From: Rhizomys pruinosus
Lineage: Eukaryota > Chordata > Mammalia > Rodentia > Spalacidae
Assembly: GCA_009823505.1 (NCBI GenBank)
Contig: VZQC01011939.1
Location: forward strand, 1,674,178 to 1,738,177
Direction of reading: 5' to 3'
DNA: 64,000 nt
In this document: positions 22,310 to 32,343 of the stretch, one piece after another
Numbering within the stretch: position 1 is the stretch's first letter
Layout of the letters: each line of letters starts with the position of its first letter
Made by a program: the position numbers and the translations under genes
The notes under the pieces: model-generated
Database searches by the model: none
What the model was told of the DNA's origin: nothing
Seen by the model: the letters and a program-made list of their open reading frames with translations, nothing else

Positions 22310-22485
22310 AAGCAGATTCACTACTTTATTTGTCTCGTGTGCATGTGCATGCTGTGTGAGTGAAATCAGAGGACAACTTTCAGGAGTTGGGTCTCTCCTT
22401 CCAACTGTGGGTTCAAGGACCAGTTCAGAGGCTGACAGGCCTGCAAGACATCCACTTTTACACATTGACCACCTCCCCCGCCCAA
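22310..22485 (-). repeat. Old reverse B3-type SINE
   Basis: GTGCATGTGCATGCTGTG, CAGAGGACAACTTTCAGG, TTGGGTCTCTCCTTCC in the order seen in several old reverse SINEs of this window. Confidence 0.5.
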
Positions 22486-22754
22486 GCAGATTTTTAAGAA
22501 TTAAGAAAATCTTAAGGAACAAGGATAGAGAACTGAAATTAATTGGCAAATTTCAAGACGATGTCAAGAGTAATTCAGACAGTGTGGTATGTGTGCAGAA
22601 GTGACCCAGCCACTCACAGGCTGCCAGGGAAAGAGAGTGCCTCAGTCCTGGACTTGCAGGGAGCACCTCAGCCCTAGACCAGCAGATCTCTTCATCAGGA
22701 CACATTGATTACTCCTGAAAAACTACCAACCGAGGTGTATTAAAACGTAAAATG
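22486..22754. other. No recognised feature
   Basis: Single-copy DNA. Confidence 0.45.
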
Positions 22755-22865
22755 GTTGTTCATAAACAAATACTAGTGGACACCTGTAATCCACTTGAGA
22801 GGCTGAGGCAGGAGTATCAAAAGGTCAAGGTCAGCCTGGGTTACATGCCAAGACTCTATATGTAT
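22755..22865 (+). repeat. Old B1-like fragment
   Basis: CACCTGTAATCCACTTGAGA, GGCTGAGGCAGGAGTATC and GTCAGCCTGGGTTACATG. Confidence 0.6.
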
Positions 22866-22879
22866 ATGAACATACGTGT

Positions 22880-23278
22880 TTCTAGTTTGGTTTCTGTTGC
22901 TGTGATAAACTCTGACCAAAAACAACTCGGGGAGGAAAGGGTTTCTTTTGCTTCCAGCTCACAGTCCATCATGGAGGGAAGTCTGGGCAGGAGCTCCAGG
23001 CAGGAACCTGGAGCAGGAGCTGAAGCAGAGACCACGAGGAACACTGCTGCCTAGCTTGCTCCCCTGGCTTGCTCAGCTGCCTTTTGTATACAGCCCAGCC
23101 CCCACCGTGTCCCCCAGAAATGGCTACACACATAGTGGATGGGCCCTCCTGTATCAGTAAGCAGTTAAGAAAACACTTCACTGACGTGGCCACAGGCCAA
23201 ACTGATGGAGGAATTCCTCAACTGAGGTTCTCTTCCCGGGTGACTCTAGTTAGTATCAAGTTGACAAAAACTGACTAG
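22880..23278 (-). mobile_element. Solo LTR of the same family as the 42.5-44.4 kb element
   Basis: GTTTCTGTTGCTGTGATAAA, GGGGAGGAAAGGGTTTCTTT and GTATCAAGTTGACAAAAACT match the LTRs at 42547 and 44077 in order and orientation, with more divergence. Confidence 0.8.
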
Positions 23279-23281
23279 TAC

Positions 23282-23302
23282 TACACACACACACACACAC
23301 AT
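23282..23302. repeat. Short (CA)n
   Basis: About ten dinucleotides. Confidence 0.9.
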
Positions 23303-23351
23303 ACCACTACAGAATGAAAAAGCAAACAGGAGAGTATAAAAACAATCTGCC

Positions 23352-23553
23352 AGGACTGGGGAGATGGCTCAGTGGGGAAAGTACATGCCTTGTGTGAAAG
23401 CATAAGGACCGAGTCAAACCCTCATCAGCCATGTAAAGAGCCAGGTGTGGCAGCACAGGCCTATAATCCCAGTCCTGGGTGGCAAAGCCAGGGCTCACTG
23501 GATACAAGCAGGCACCAGACTGAACGAGGACTGTGTCAAAAAAACAAGGTAGA
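23352..23553 (+). mobile_element. B4 SINE
   Basis: ACTGGGGAGATGGCTCAGTG head, AGCATAAGGACCGAGTC, GCCAGGTGTGGCAGCACAGG and a GACTGTGTCAAAAAAAC tail. Confidence 0.8.
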
Positions 23554-23712
23554 GGCCAGGCGTGGTGGCACTCACCTTTGATCCCAGCACCCGGGAGGCA
23601 GGGGCAGGCAGATCTCTGTGAGTTCAAGGCCATCCTGGTCTACAGAGTGAACTCCAGCTGACTAAAGGGAGAGCCTGTCTCAAACAGACCAGAAAACAAA
23701 AACAAAAAAAAG
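23554..23712 (+). mobile_element. B1 SINE
   Basis: GGCCAGGCGTGGTGGCACTC to GAGCCTGTCTCAAACAGACC. Confidence 0.92.
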
Positions 23713-23715
23713 GTA

Positions 23716-23925
23716 GAGAGGCTAAAGAGATGGCTCAGTGGTTAAGACCATATACTGCACTGCTCTTTCAGAAGACCCAAGTTTGGTTCTTGGCCACCAA
23801 GTCAGGTGGCTCACAACCACCTGTAACTCCAGCTCCAGGGGATCCAATTCTGGCATCTACAGGGACCTGCACACACATGCACGTACCTACACACATACAC
23901 AAAAAATGATTAAAAATAAAAATAA
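23716..23925 (+). mobile_element. B3-type SINE
   Basis: GAGGCTAAAGAGATGGCTCA head, GTTTGGTTCTTGGCC in place of the B box, GGTGGCTCACAACCACCTGT. Confidence 0.8.
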
Positions 23926-24013
23926 GTCTAAAAAAGGTTTAATAAGGTGGTGAGCAATGAAGGAAGGTAGCCAGCAGCAACCTCCACATGCACATCACAT
24001 AGTACATATTACA

Positions 24014-24482
24014 TATTACACATGAGAACACAGGGAACCCATACATATCACACACAGGGACCAGGGAACCCATGCACATTACACACAGGAACACAGGGAA
24101 CCCATACACATTACACACAGGAACACAGAGAACCCATACATATCACACACAGGAACACAGGGTACCCATACACATTACACACATGAACACAGGGAACCCA
24201 TACATAGCACACACAGGAACACAGGGTACCCATACACACAGGAACACAGAGAACCCATATATATCACACACAGGAACACAGGGAACCCATACACATCACA
24301 CACAGGAACACAGGGAATCCATACATATCACACACAGGAACACAGGGAACCCATGCCCATCACACACAGGAACACAGGGAACCCATACACATCACACAGG
24401 AACACAGGGAACCTATGCACATCACACACAGGAACACAGGGAACCCATACATATCACACACAGGAACACAGGGAACCCATAA
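24014..24482. repeat. ~32-bp minisatellite, about 14 copies
   Basis: Unit AGGAACACAGGGAACCCATA followed by CACATCACACAC, with ACATATCAC and CCCATCAC variants. Two copies are shortened (near 24230 and 24400). The plus-strand frame reads His/Thr/Gly-rich and is an artefact. Confidence 0.95.
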
Positions 24483-25535
24483 ACAAACACAAAACACCTG
24501 CCATATATCTATGTACTCAGAATACATAGAGAACTTCACATGAAATGCAGACAACCCAATCAACAAGCAGGAAAGAGTCACTTCCCAAACCTCAGGATGG
24601 CATGAACCCTGCTGGGAAGGTGCGGGAGGCCACTGTTAATGGCCAAGCCAACCCCCACCAGCCACCTCTCCATAGAGCTCATACAGCACACTGCCAGAGC
24701 CATATCAGAGGACCAACTGTCACGTCCCCTTTGACAGTGTCCCCTAAGGCTGCCATCAGTTCCACTCCTTAGTGCAGGCCGGCAGAAATGTACGTAAAAT
24801 AGGTCTCACCTCCCCAAAACACAAGACTGTTCCAGGTAGTATGAGAAAGAGTGGCAACTCCAGTGGTCCCCACTGCAAAAAGAAAGAATTCTGGCATCTG
24901 CACAGCAGCGTACCTACATGGCATGCTGCGGGGATGGCACAGGGGTTCTCAGAGGGCAGGAATCGAGAAACAGAAGGTCAAGAATAAGTGAAGGTGATTG
25001 GTGGGAAACAAGAGGGACCACCACAGTTAGAACCACGAGGGAGGGGGCATTCAGAGGAAGCTTGGTCCTTTCCATCTCCCCGTAATTCCACAAGCGACTC
25101 TGTGGGTGGTCAACTGAGGCTCACACTGCCAGCCGTGGGTGTTCCTCAAGCATGCGACAGGTAAGTTTGTAAAGTACTGACCTGTCCAGACACCATGCCC
25201 TGACTTGACACATTCGCCCATCTGATCACACAACCATCACAGACCACCCCTTTCCAGGAAGAGGCTCAGATGTGCTGTCACGGTGAGCCCCTGCATGTCA
25301 CGCACTCCAATGGACACTCCAGAGCAGTGGCTGAGACATCACCCGGCAACCAGCTCACCAGCAGGTGCAAGACACCCCTGCCTGAAGTCAACTGCACAAA
25401 GCGCCAGACTCCCCATGTCCTAAGAACTCACTCTTCCCCCTAAACACTGCAGCATGCAGGCCTCAACCACGATCAACAAAGATCCACGGCACAACAGAGC
25501 AAGAAATGCCCCCGTCTCCCAGAAAAATCCTCTCT
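24483..25535. other. Unique intronic sequence, nothing recognised
   Basis: No SINE, LTR or exon identified. Confidence 0.5.
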
Positions 25536-25835
25536 AGCACGTGTTGAGAAAATCTGACCCTATTACCCCACTAATTTGTAGGATTCCTGAAGGAAATTGT
25601 GAGACTCTGGCAGAACAACAGAAAAGAAGCAAAGGCACTAGCGTCAAATTATTGTCTTCAAAACGAGACTCAGATGTTTGGCCTCTCAACCTTTTAGAAG
25701 TGGCTACAGCCAAGAAGAATGCATTAAGAGCAGTAATTATTCATCTGCTAATTTATCTGTTGCAGACCCCCTCAAAAGAGCACCAATGCGGCCTGCTCCA
25801 GAGCACATCAAGCACAACATGAATTAATAAAGCAG
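25536..25835. other. Candidate conserved non-coding element
   Basis: A repeat-free, AT-richer block with homeodomain-like TAATTATTCATCTGCTAATT at about 25733-25752 and balanced base composition. It looks unlike the surrounding decayed repeats and resembles a constrained intronic element. This is an impression from sequence texture, not an alignment. Confidence 0.3.
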
Positions 25836-26533
25836 CCCAGACCTGGAAACAGCACCTGTCTGGGCCGCGTGTCCTGCTGGTGCTCTCCAGCAGGAACACT
25901 TTCTCCTTCCCCTACCACCACCTCCAATTTAATTCCGCAAGACAAGAGTCTGGAGCAACAGTCCAAATGGAATCTACTACAGACACACGAGTTGTTTCAG
26001 TCTTTGAAAACCGCCAAGGAGGACAGAACTTCAATCTTTCCTCCCTATAAACAGAGTTTGGCAGCAGACCGTCACAGGTGTCCTGAGGAAAGTGTACGAA
26101 GACTTTTTCCTATGAAAACAGTCCTATTTATCTATGAGACTTCCCCAGGAAACAGGAAATCCAGAGACATCACCAGAGATAAGACACTCTAGCCCCAAGA
26201 TTCACTCCATAGAGGTCCAAGGCAGGCAAGACAGAACTAAGGCAGAACACAGGGTGACACAGGCCTCGGTTGCTTCTTCAACCCCTGTCCAAAACTTCAG
26301 ATCACTTTCCCAAATCTAGGCAGTTCCCCCAAGGGGAATGACAGTTGGGAGGAAGGGTCACATGGCTTTGGAGAAACTCTTCTCTAGCTTCTTCTCTAGT
26401 TTAATGCCTGGGAACTTTACATGAACTTACAGAACACCAAAAATCATCATTTCCCAAGTAATTCCAAGAACAGCCATCTAGCTAACATATTAACAAAAGA
26501 CTGTCCCACAGAGAAACAGAGGGAGACACTCAC
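25836..26533. other. Ppfia1: Intronic sequence next to the Ppfia1 coding exon
   Basis: Repeat-free downstream flank of the exon on the minus strand; no further exon found. Confidence 0.5.
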
Positions 26534-26797
26534 CTGAGGGAGGGCGGTGCTGAGCTGCCTCTGCAAAGAGTCTCTTTCGTGACCAACCTCGTGCAGTTTC
26601 CCCTGTGTTAATGCCAGAGTTTCCTGAGTCTCTCTCAGTGTGTCAAGAAGGCGGTCCCTTTCTTCCAGCATAGACACCATGAGTTGCTCAAAATGCGAAT
26701 CGGCATCTGGCTGCGATGGGGAGCCCGACCCCTGGCTCCCGCTTCCTCCCGGGGGGCCTTCCGCTTCACTGATGGTAGGCATCACCTCACACATCAT
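26534..26797 (-). CDS. Ppfia1: Liprin-alpha-1, first coding exon (residues 1-88)
   Basis: The 264-nt open exon encodes MMCEVMPTISEAEGPP followed by a Gly/Ser-rich stretch, then EERDRLLDTLRETQETLALTQGKLHEVGHERDSLQRQL, the start of the liprin-alpha N-terminal coiled coil. On the minus strand it ends CCTCAG before the consensus donor GTGAGTG, in phase 0. The start is the first of two adjacent ATG codons, immediately after a CTGTTTCAAG acceptor, so the splice may join right at the ATG. Liprin-alpha-1 is a cytoplasmic scaffold (coiled coil plus three SAM domains) that binds LAR-type receptor phosphatases, ELKS and RIM, and acts at focal adhesions and presynaptic sites. Only this exon lies in the window; later exons lie beyond position 1. 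The VGHERDSLQRQL stretch and adjacency to Fadd favour paralogue alpha-1 over alpha-2/3/4. Confidence 0.93.
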
Positions 26798-27732
26798 CTT
26801 GAAACAGTAAAGATAAAGACCCCAGTGAGTAGATGCACAACCTGAAGGGCAGGTCCAGTGGGAAGCTGATGAGCGAAAGGCCTGGTTACTGCGAGATCTG
26901 CTACACTTTGAGGAAGAGGCAACGGGAAGACAAAGGAGACAGCAGAGAGGCCTACCTCTCCCACCTAGAGCAAACCCAGGGCGTTTGTTTACAAAGCTGC
27001 AATCCTGGAAGTTGAGGGCAGTGTGCTTCTGTTAACCCAGTAGGGACGAGAAAGTCAAAACAAGTTCCCCTTGACCAACAAGGAGCCCAGGAAAGTGACA
27101 GCGCCAGCTCTCCAGATACAGCCTCTTCTAGGAATGTGTACAGTCAGCTGCTGGGAAGGACTGCCGGGCCCCTGACTTCTGAGAATGGATATTTGGTGAA
27201 CAGGGAAAAGTGACTGTGGATCGGAAAGAGGTGCTTTTGCAAAGGCCTGCTGCTATTCAACAATTGGTCAGGTCAGTCAAGCTAACTTATGTAAGTTTAC
27301 AGCCAAAGGGGGGGGGACCCCGAAATACATCCACACTGGGAATCTAACAAGTGGGGACAGTAGGGCCCAGGTAAGAAGGAAGGAGAGGGGAGAAGTGAGA
27401 TGCACCCAAAACTGGATGTCACTAGGGCTCCAACCGGGAAAGGATGACCCGGGCCCTAGTGACCCCAATTCGGCTGACCTAGACCTAGGGGAAGCCGGCC
27501 AGTCCCTGCTGAACGCCGCTGGGCTGACCCCAGTCTCTCAGACACTGACCCCGACCCCCGGCCCCGAAAGACCCCAACCCAGCCCAGCTGACCCCGGCCA
27601 ACCCCGGCTGGTCCTGACTGACCCCAGCCCTGCTGATCCTTGGCTGACTCCGGCCGCCCCTGGCCAGAGTGATCCCGGCGGACCCGGGCCCCACTGTCCC
27701 GGCTCCGCCGCCCTCCGCGGCCCGCTCCTCAC
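26798..27732 (-). other. Ppfia1: Ppfia1 intron 1 (predicted)
   Basis: Lies between the CTGTTTCAAG acceptor at 26798 and the GTGAGG donor at 27732. It contains no SINE, which is unusual for this window, and turns CpG-rich towards exon 1. A run of TGACCCC/GGCTGACC-like short repeats lies at 27,450-27,640. Confidence 0.55.
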
Positions 27733-27950
27733 CTTGGCCAGCGGGCGCGGCTCCGCGGCCGCCCTCGGGCGGAGGCTGGCTGCGGGCCGCCCCACGCAGC
27801 CCCGCGGCGGCGTCCTCCGGCCCCGGGCCCCGCAGCCCCACTCGTCAGGAAGACTTGCTCACCGCTGCTGGACACTAGCTAGCGCAGAGAAGCGGGCCTG
27901 TCGGCGCGTCGCCGTCGTCAACGTGCCCGACGTCAGGCGCGTCGGCGCGA
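27733..27950 (-). other. Ppfia1: Ppfia1 non-coding exon 1 (predicted, 5' end approximate)
   Basis: On the minus strand a good donor AAG|GTGAGG ends an exon at 27733 inside GC-rich DNA, and another (GCG|GTGAGC) ends one at 27863. Either can splice to the coding exon at 26797, giving a short intron 1 of about 0.9-1.1 kb. The TSS is not visible directly; the 5' limit given is a guess from the position of CpG-rich DNA and the CCAAT box. Confidence 0.5.
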
Positions 27951-28215
27951 ACGTCAGCACCGCCCCCTGAGGGCCTACAGCACAGTGCGCACGCGCCCCT
28001 TTTGATAGCCGGGGGACAGGCGGCACCATCCTGGCGTTGATTGGTTGCTGGGCGGGCTGAGCACCGCCACCATTCAGGTTCCTCCCCTATTTTGGCTCCT
28101 CCCCTCTTCTGGCCCCGCCCAGGCTGGGTTGCCCCGCCAGCCACAGGTGGCGCTCAGGTGTGCGGGCCGCCGGCTGGCGCCGAGCGCAGCCCCGCCCACA
28201 TCCAAGCACGTCACG
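27930..28215 (-). promoter_or_regulatory. Ppfia1: Ppfia1 CpG-island promoter
   Basis: CpG-dense, TATA-less DNA upstream of the predicted exon 1. An inverted CCAAT box (ATTGG, 28040-28044) reads CCAAT in the Ppfia1 direction. A GC box CCCCGCCCA is at 28113-28121, a CRE-like GACGTCA at 27929-27935, another ACGTCA half-site near 27951, and one near 28209. The layout suits a broad, ubiquitously active promoter and could be bidirectional. Confidence 0.65.
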
Positions 28216-28303
28216 ATGAGGTCACCAGACCCCCAGCAGCGCCCTGGGTGCCCTGGAGACTGCGGCCGGAACGCCAACAGATTGGGAACCACTCGCAGAA
28301 CCG
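28045..28303 (+). ncRNA. Candidate divergent transcript, first exon (speculative)
   Basis: On the plus strand a near-ideal 5' splice site CCG|GTAAGTG occurs at 28303/28304, at the edge of the Ppfia1 CpG island and pointing away from Ppfia1. Divergent lncRNAs with such first exons are common at CpG promoters. The stretch has an open frame but no recognisable protein, so any transcript is probably non-coding. There is no evidence of transcription. Confidence 0.25.
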
Positions 28304-28435
28304 GTAAGTGCTGTCTGGCTGGCCTAGGTGCCTCTCTCGCTTGTAGGTCGGCCTTCAGGACTTTAAGGCAGGAGGATTGCCACAAGCTCAAGGCCAACCC
28401 AGGCCACAAGACCTTGCCTCTAAAACACAAACTAG

Positions 28436-28620
28436 GGCTGGCGGGATGACTCTGTGGATAAGGGTGACTGCCGCCAAGGCGGATGACCTGAGTTCAATAC
28501 CCAGGACCCACTTGGTGTAAGGAGAGAAATGATTCCTGCAAGTTGTCTTCTGACTTCCACACCCCACACTTACCGTGGCACACACAGGATAAATAAGTTA
28601 ATAAGTTATTTTTAAATAAG
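28436..28620 (+). mobile_element. B3-type SINE
   Basis: GGGCTGGCGGGATGACTCTG head, GCCGCCAAGGCGGATGACC, GAGTTCAATACCCAGGACCC; AATAAGTTAATAAG tail. Confidence 0.75.
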
Positions 28621-28621
28621 A

Positions 28622-28837
28622 GCTGGGCTGGAGTGCTGACGCAGCAGTTAAGAGCAATGGCTGTTCTTGCAGACCCAGGTTTGATTCCCAGCAAGCACCC
28701 TCATGGCAGCTGGTAACTCCAGTTCCAGGGGATTCTTCCTACACTCACTTCTGATCTCTATGGGCATTGCACATCTCCGGTGCACTTACCTACACCTACA
28801 TGCAGGCAATACACCAATACACATAAAAGTAATTCTT
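28622..28837 (+). mobile_element. B2/B3 SINE
   Basis: GCTGGGCTGGAGTGCTGACG head, GTTTGATTCCCAGCAAGC, tail ACACATAAAAGTAATTC. Confidence 0.82.
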
Positions 28838-28876
<39 letters not shown>

Positions 28877-28880
28877 TTTT
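28838..28880. repeat. (TTTA)n microsatellite
   Basis: About ten TTTA units between the tail of a forward SINE and the tail of a reverse B1. Confidence 0.95.
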
Positions 28881-29285
28881 GGTCTTTTCAGGTATCCCCG
28901 TAGCCCCAGCTGTCCTGGAACTCACTCTGTAGACCAGGCTGGCCTTGAACTCACAAAGATCCGCCTGCCTCTGCCTCCCAAGTGCTAGGATTAAAGGCAT
29001 GCGCCGGGGCTGGAGAGATGGCCTAGCGGTTAAGAGCGCCGACCGCTCTTGCAGAGGACCCGGGTTCGATCCCCAGCACCCACATGGCGGCCGAGAGCCG
29101 TCTGAAACTCCAGTTCCAGGAGAACTCCAGTTCCAGGGGAATCCGAGACCCTCTTCTGACCTCCGCGGCATTGCACGACACGGGTGCACAAACCTGCATG
29201 CAGACAGTACATTGATATACATACCGAAATAAATAAAATAAAAAAAAAATTTAAAGGCATGCGCCACCATGCCTGGCTTTTTTAT
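28881..29285 (-). mobile_element. B1 SINE split by a B2 insertion
   Basis: Reverse B1 from GTCTTTTCAGGTATCCCCG to GCATGCGCC, interrupted at 29005, then resuming TTAAAGGCATGCGCCACCAT. Confidence 0.93.
29006..29250 (+). mobile_element. Young B2 SINE inside B1, perfect TSD
   Basis: Near-consensus B2 with intact A-box region and B box GGGTTCGATCCCC and the 17-nt duplication. The 15-bp direct repeat TTAAAGGCATGCGCC lies at 28991-29005 and 29251-29265. Confidence 0.96.
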
Positions 29286-29465
29286 TCATTTATTTATTTA
29301 TGGTAACTTTCTTTTAATTAAGGGCTTTGGAGATGGTTCTGCCATTCTTTCAACTATGAGAATCTGAGTTCATCCCCAGAACCCACATAAAGATAAAAAT
29401 CCAATAAAATACTCCCAAAGCCAATGCAGGAGAATTGTAAATGGTGCTGAGTTAAAGAATGAAAT
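29286..29465. other. No clear feature
   Basis: A weak SINE-like segment (AGGGCTTTGGAGATGGTTCT) may start near 29320. Confidence 0.35.
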
Positions 29466-29560
29466 TGTGATTGGATGTAGAGGTAGAGGCAGGTGGATCT
29501 CTGCGTTCAAGACCAGCCTGGTCTACATGACAAGTTACAGGCCAGCCAGGGCTATAGAGT
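29466..29560 (+). mobile_element. B1 SINE split by B2
   Basis: AGGTAGAGGCAGGTGGATCT to CAGCCAGGGCTATAGAG; the B1 resumes after the B2 (TAGAGTTTTATTATATAGAG). Confidence 0.8.
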
Positions 29561-29564
29561 TTTT

Positions 29565-29810
29565 TTTTTTTTTATTAATTTTATTTATTTCTGTATGTGT
29601 ATGAATGTACTGTCTGCATGCAAGTTTGTGCACCCATGTCGTGCAATGCCGCGGAGGTCAGAAGAGGGTGTCGGATTCCCCTGGAACTGGAGTTCTCCTG
29701 GAATTGGAGTTTCAGACGGTTCTCAGCCGCCATGTGGGTGCTGGGGATCGAACCCGGGTCCTCTGTAAGAGCGGTCGGCGCTCTTAACCGCTAGGCCATC
29801 TCTCCAGCCC
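29565..29810 (-). mobile_element. Young B2 SINE inserted in B1
   Basis: 17-nt-duplication subtype, intact B box. A short direct repeat TAGAGTTTT flanks it. Confidence 0.93.
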
Positions 29811-29849
29811 CTAGAGTTTTATTATATAGAGAAACCCTATATAACAACA

Positions 29850-30419
29850 ACAACAAAATGTTGTAAATGAGGAGCTGCTCAAGTCACACCCCAGCAAGTC
29901 CACACGTCCTCAGTTCCCCTGATCCAAGACTTAGGGAAACCCGTGTCTCCTTAGAGATACCCACTGATGCATCTGTCTCCTAAGAAGTCGGCCCAGTACC
30001 AAGTTAGAGTAGAGTGTTCATTCAGTCCTCCCACCGTGTAGCATGTGGGAACCTGGTGGGGCCTTCGCACTGGGAGCAGAAAGCTGAAGAAAACATCAAT
30101 TCTCCCTCAAGTTTACAGCCCAGAGTTGAAAGAAGCGGCCGATGCGGGCAAACCGTGCATCCTGTAGGGGTGTGTGAGTGGTGAGGTGTGGCCCCCGCCA
30201 GCTGCCTACAGCTGGCTGCACATAGGAGGTGGCACCCTGCTGGTCCCCGGCTCAGAAGGTTTTCCTCCCAAGGGAGAAGCCATTTGCCATAGCTTCTGGA
30301 AACCCTGGGTCCTGCTCCTCTGTACCAGTTCCCACTCCATTCCCCACAGAGGGAAGGCATGGCATGGTGGACACCCACAGTGGCACTTTATTCATTATTT
30401 AATTTTCAGGAGGGCTCTT
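29850..30419. other. Unique intergenic sequence, nothing recognised
   Basis: No exon or repeat identified. Confidence 0.5.
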
Positions 30420-30562
30420 TTTTGAGACAGGTTCTCCCTTTACGCCCAGATGGCCTGGAACTTGCTATATAGACCAGGCTGGCCTTGAACTCACAGAGAT
30501 CCATCTGCCTGTGCCTTCTGAGTGCTGGGATGATTAAAGGCATGCACCACGACACCTGGCCT
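30420..30562 (-). mobile_element. B1 SINE
   Basis: TTGAGACAGGTTCTCCCTTT to GCATGCACCACGACACCTGG. Confidence 0.9.
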
Positions 30563-30569
30563 CATTTTT

Positions 30570-30755
30570 TAAATTTTTATGCTTCTTTATCCATTTTGTG
30601 GGGGTGGATGCACATGCACGCCACAGTTCAGGTGTGGAGGTCAGAGGACAACTTGTAGGAGGGGGGTCTCTTCTTCCATCATGTGGCCCAAAGATCAAAC
30701 TCACATCAGCAGGCTTGGCGGCAAGTCCCTTTATCCACTGAGCGCACATTCCGTT
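30570..30755 (-). repeat. Old reverse B3-type SINE
   Basis: GGTGGATGCACATGCACGCC, GGAGGTCAGAGGACAACTTG, TATCCACTGAGCGCAC. Confidence 0.6.
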
Positions 30756-30769
30756 CCTTTTATGAGAGA

Positions 30770-30870
30770 GGACTTTCTGAGATAGGGTCTCACTGTATAA
30801 TCCATGCTATCCATGTTCCTGGGTCCACTTCCAGAGTGCTGGGATGACAGGTATGTGCCATCACACACAC
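30770..30870 (-). mobile_element. B1 fragment
   Basis: CTGAGATAGGGTCTCACTGT to GGGATGACAGGTATGTGCC. Confidence 0.7.
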
Positions 30871-30906
30871 ATACAAACACACACTGCCACTACCACAGTC
30901 CATTAT

Positions 30907-30907
<1 letters not shown>

Positions 30908-30946
<39 letters not shown>
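30908..30946. repeat. (CA)n microsatellite
   Basis: About 19 units, followed by a truncated reverse B2 head (GGGAACTGAACTCAGGTCCTC to CTCCAGCCCC, up to about 31028). Confidence 0.93.
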
Positions 30947-30948
<2 letters not shown>

Positions 30949-31258
30949 CCAGAGGCATCAGATCTAGAGCTGCAGTGCTGGGAACTGAACTCAGGTCCTC
31001 TGTGAGAGCAGTACACATTCTCCAGCCCCTAGCCTTAAACTCTTTATCCACCCACCCCCAGCTCCTGAGAGCTGGGATAACAGCCTGTCATCACCACACC
31101 CTCTCATTCAGTTTCTTATTTCCCAGCATCCAGATGTCCATGGCTCCATCTGCCATGATTAGCAATGCCCTGAAACCTAACCGGGGGTGAGCCTGCTTCT
31201 CCTTGTCAGCCCCAGGAACACAGACCCCCTGGAGGAAAGCAATAATAAAACCTCATTC

Positions 31259-31520
31259 AGGGCTGGGGAGATGCCTCCATTGATAAAGTACTTGCTGAGT
31301 GAGTCTGGGTTTGATCTGCATCACCCCCACAAAAAGCTGGGTGTGGCGGCACACACCTGTGATCCCAGCACTGAGGAGCAGACAGGATGCCCAGGGCTCT
31401 GACAGCCTAGCTAGCCAAATCAGTGACCTCTAGGTTCAAACAGAGGATACGGAGGATGCCATTCCCAAGAGTGGCACCTGCTGGCCTCCACATGCCCAGG
31501 TGCACACACACAAGCACGGA
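31259..31520 (+). mobile_element. B4 SINE
   Basis: AGGGCTGGGGAGATGCCTCC head, then AGCTGGGTGTGGCGGCACAC and a diverged 3' end. Confidence 0.75.
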
Positions 31521-31915
31521 ACACAGAAAAACACATTCTCAGATCCCAAGTGCCCTTTCCATACCCTCTCACAGTGACATCTCCCACACTTCTAGAGACA
31601 CGAACCTGGAGAGAGAGATCGCGCCTGATGCCCACCACTGACCATGTGTTTCAATCTGAGACTTGAGCTCAGTTCTTGATGCTGACAGCAAGAGTCTCCC
31701 ATCCTCAAAGCGTGGGTCAGGGTTGGGCTTCTCCAGCCCCTGAGGCTCTGTGGGTTGGACATGGCCCCCCAGATCCCAGCCTGGGCTAGATGAGGGAAAA
31801 CACGTTGGAGGGCATTCAGCCTGCAGTGTGGGCCAAGGCAGCCCCCGTCACGGCAACCATGACATTAGAAAAGCAAGCCCTGGTCTGGTGCAACCTGCAG
31901 CTGCTTTGCATTCAG
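31521..31915. other. Unique intergenic sequence, nothing recognised
   Basis: No feature seen. Confidence 0.5.
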
Positions 31916-31990
31916 CAGACAGAGGAATCAGAGCAACCAGACAGAGGAATCAGAGCAACCAGACAGAGGAATCAGAGCAACCAGACAGAC
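31916..31990. repeat. 22-bp tandem repeat, about 3.4 copies
   Basis: Unit CAGACAGAGGAATCAGAGCA plus AC, nearly perfect. Confidence 0.93.
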
Positions 31991-32179
31991 AGCCCCATCC
32001 AGCTCTTACCTTCACCCTAACCCAGCGGGGAGGCGCCCAGATCCTCATCTGTCAGATGGCAGTGATGAGGCGGGGCTTTCCCAGCTGGCTGGCTGCCTGC
32101 CTATCACTAAAAGCACTTCCACCCAGAGTGCAGTCAGGAGAGGCTGGAGCCAGGGGCCTGCTTTCCACCTGTATCTCCT

Positions 32180-32312
32180 TTTTTTTTTTTTCCTCGAGAC
32201 AGGGTCTTCCTGGAACTCACTATATAGACCAGGCTGGCCTTGAACTCACAGAGATTCTCCTGCCTCTGCCTCCTGAGTGCTGGGAGGGCTTGTGCCACCA
32301 CCTCCAGCTCTC
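32180..32312 (-). mobile_element. B1 SINE
   Basis: CGAGACAGGGTCTTCCTGGA to GCTTGTGCCACCACCTCCAG. Confidence 0.9.
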
Positions 32313-32343
32313 TGCTTCCTTTTGTCAGAGCTTTGTACTCTTC

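Noticed and set aside
24014..24482. CRISPR-like regular repeat array
   Set aside because: Units are contiguous tandem copies without unique spacers, in mammalian DNA; it is a minisatellite.
27395..28449. Pro/Ala/Arg-rich ORFs over the CpG island
   Set aside because: High G+C suppresses stop codons in all frames; no protein family resemblance.
29006..29080. tRNA-like sequence with A and B boxes
   Set aside because: It is the tRNA-derived head of a B2 SINE, with no cloverleaf-complete 3' half. The same holds for all B2, B3 and ID heads here.
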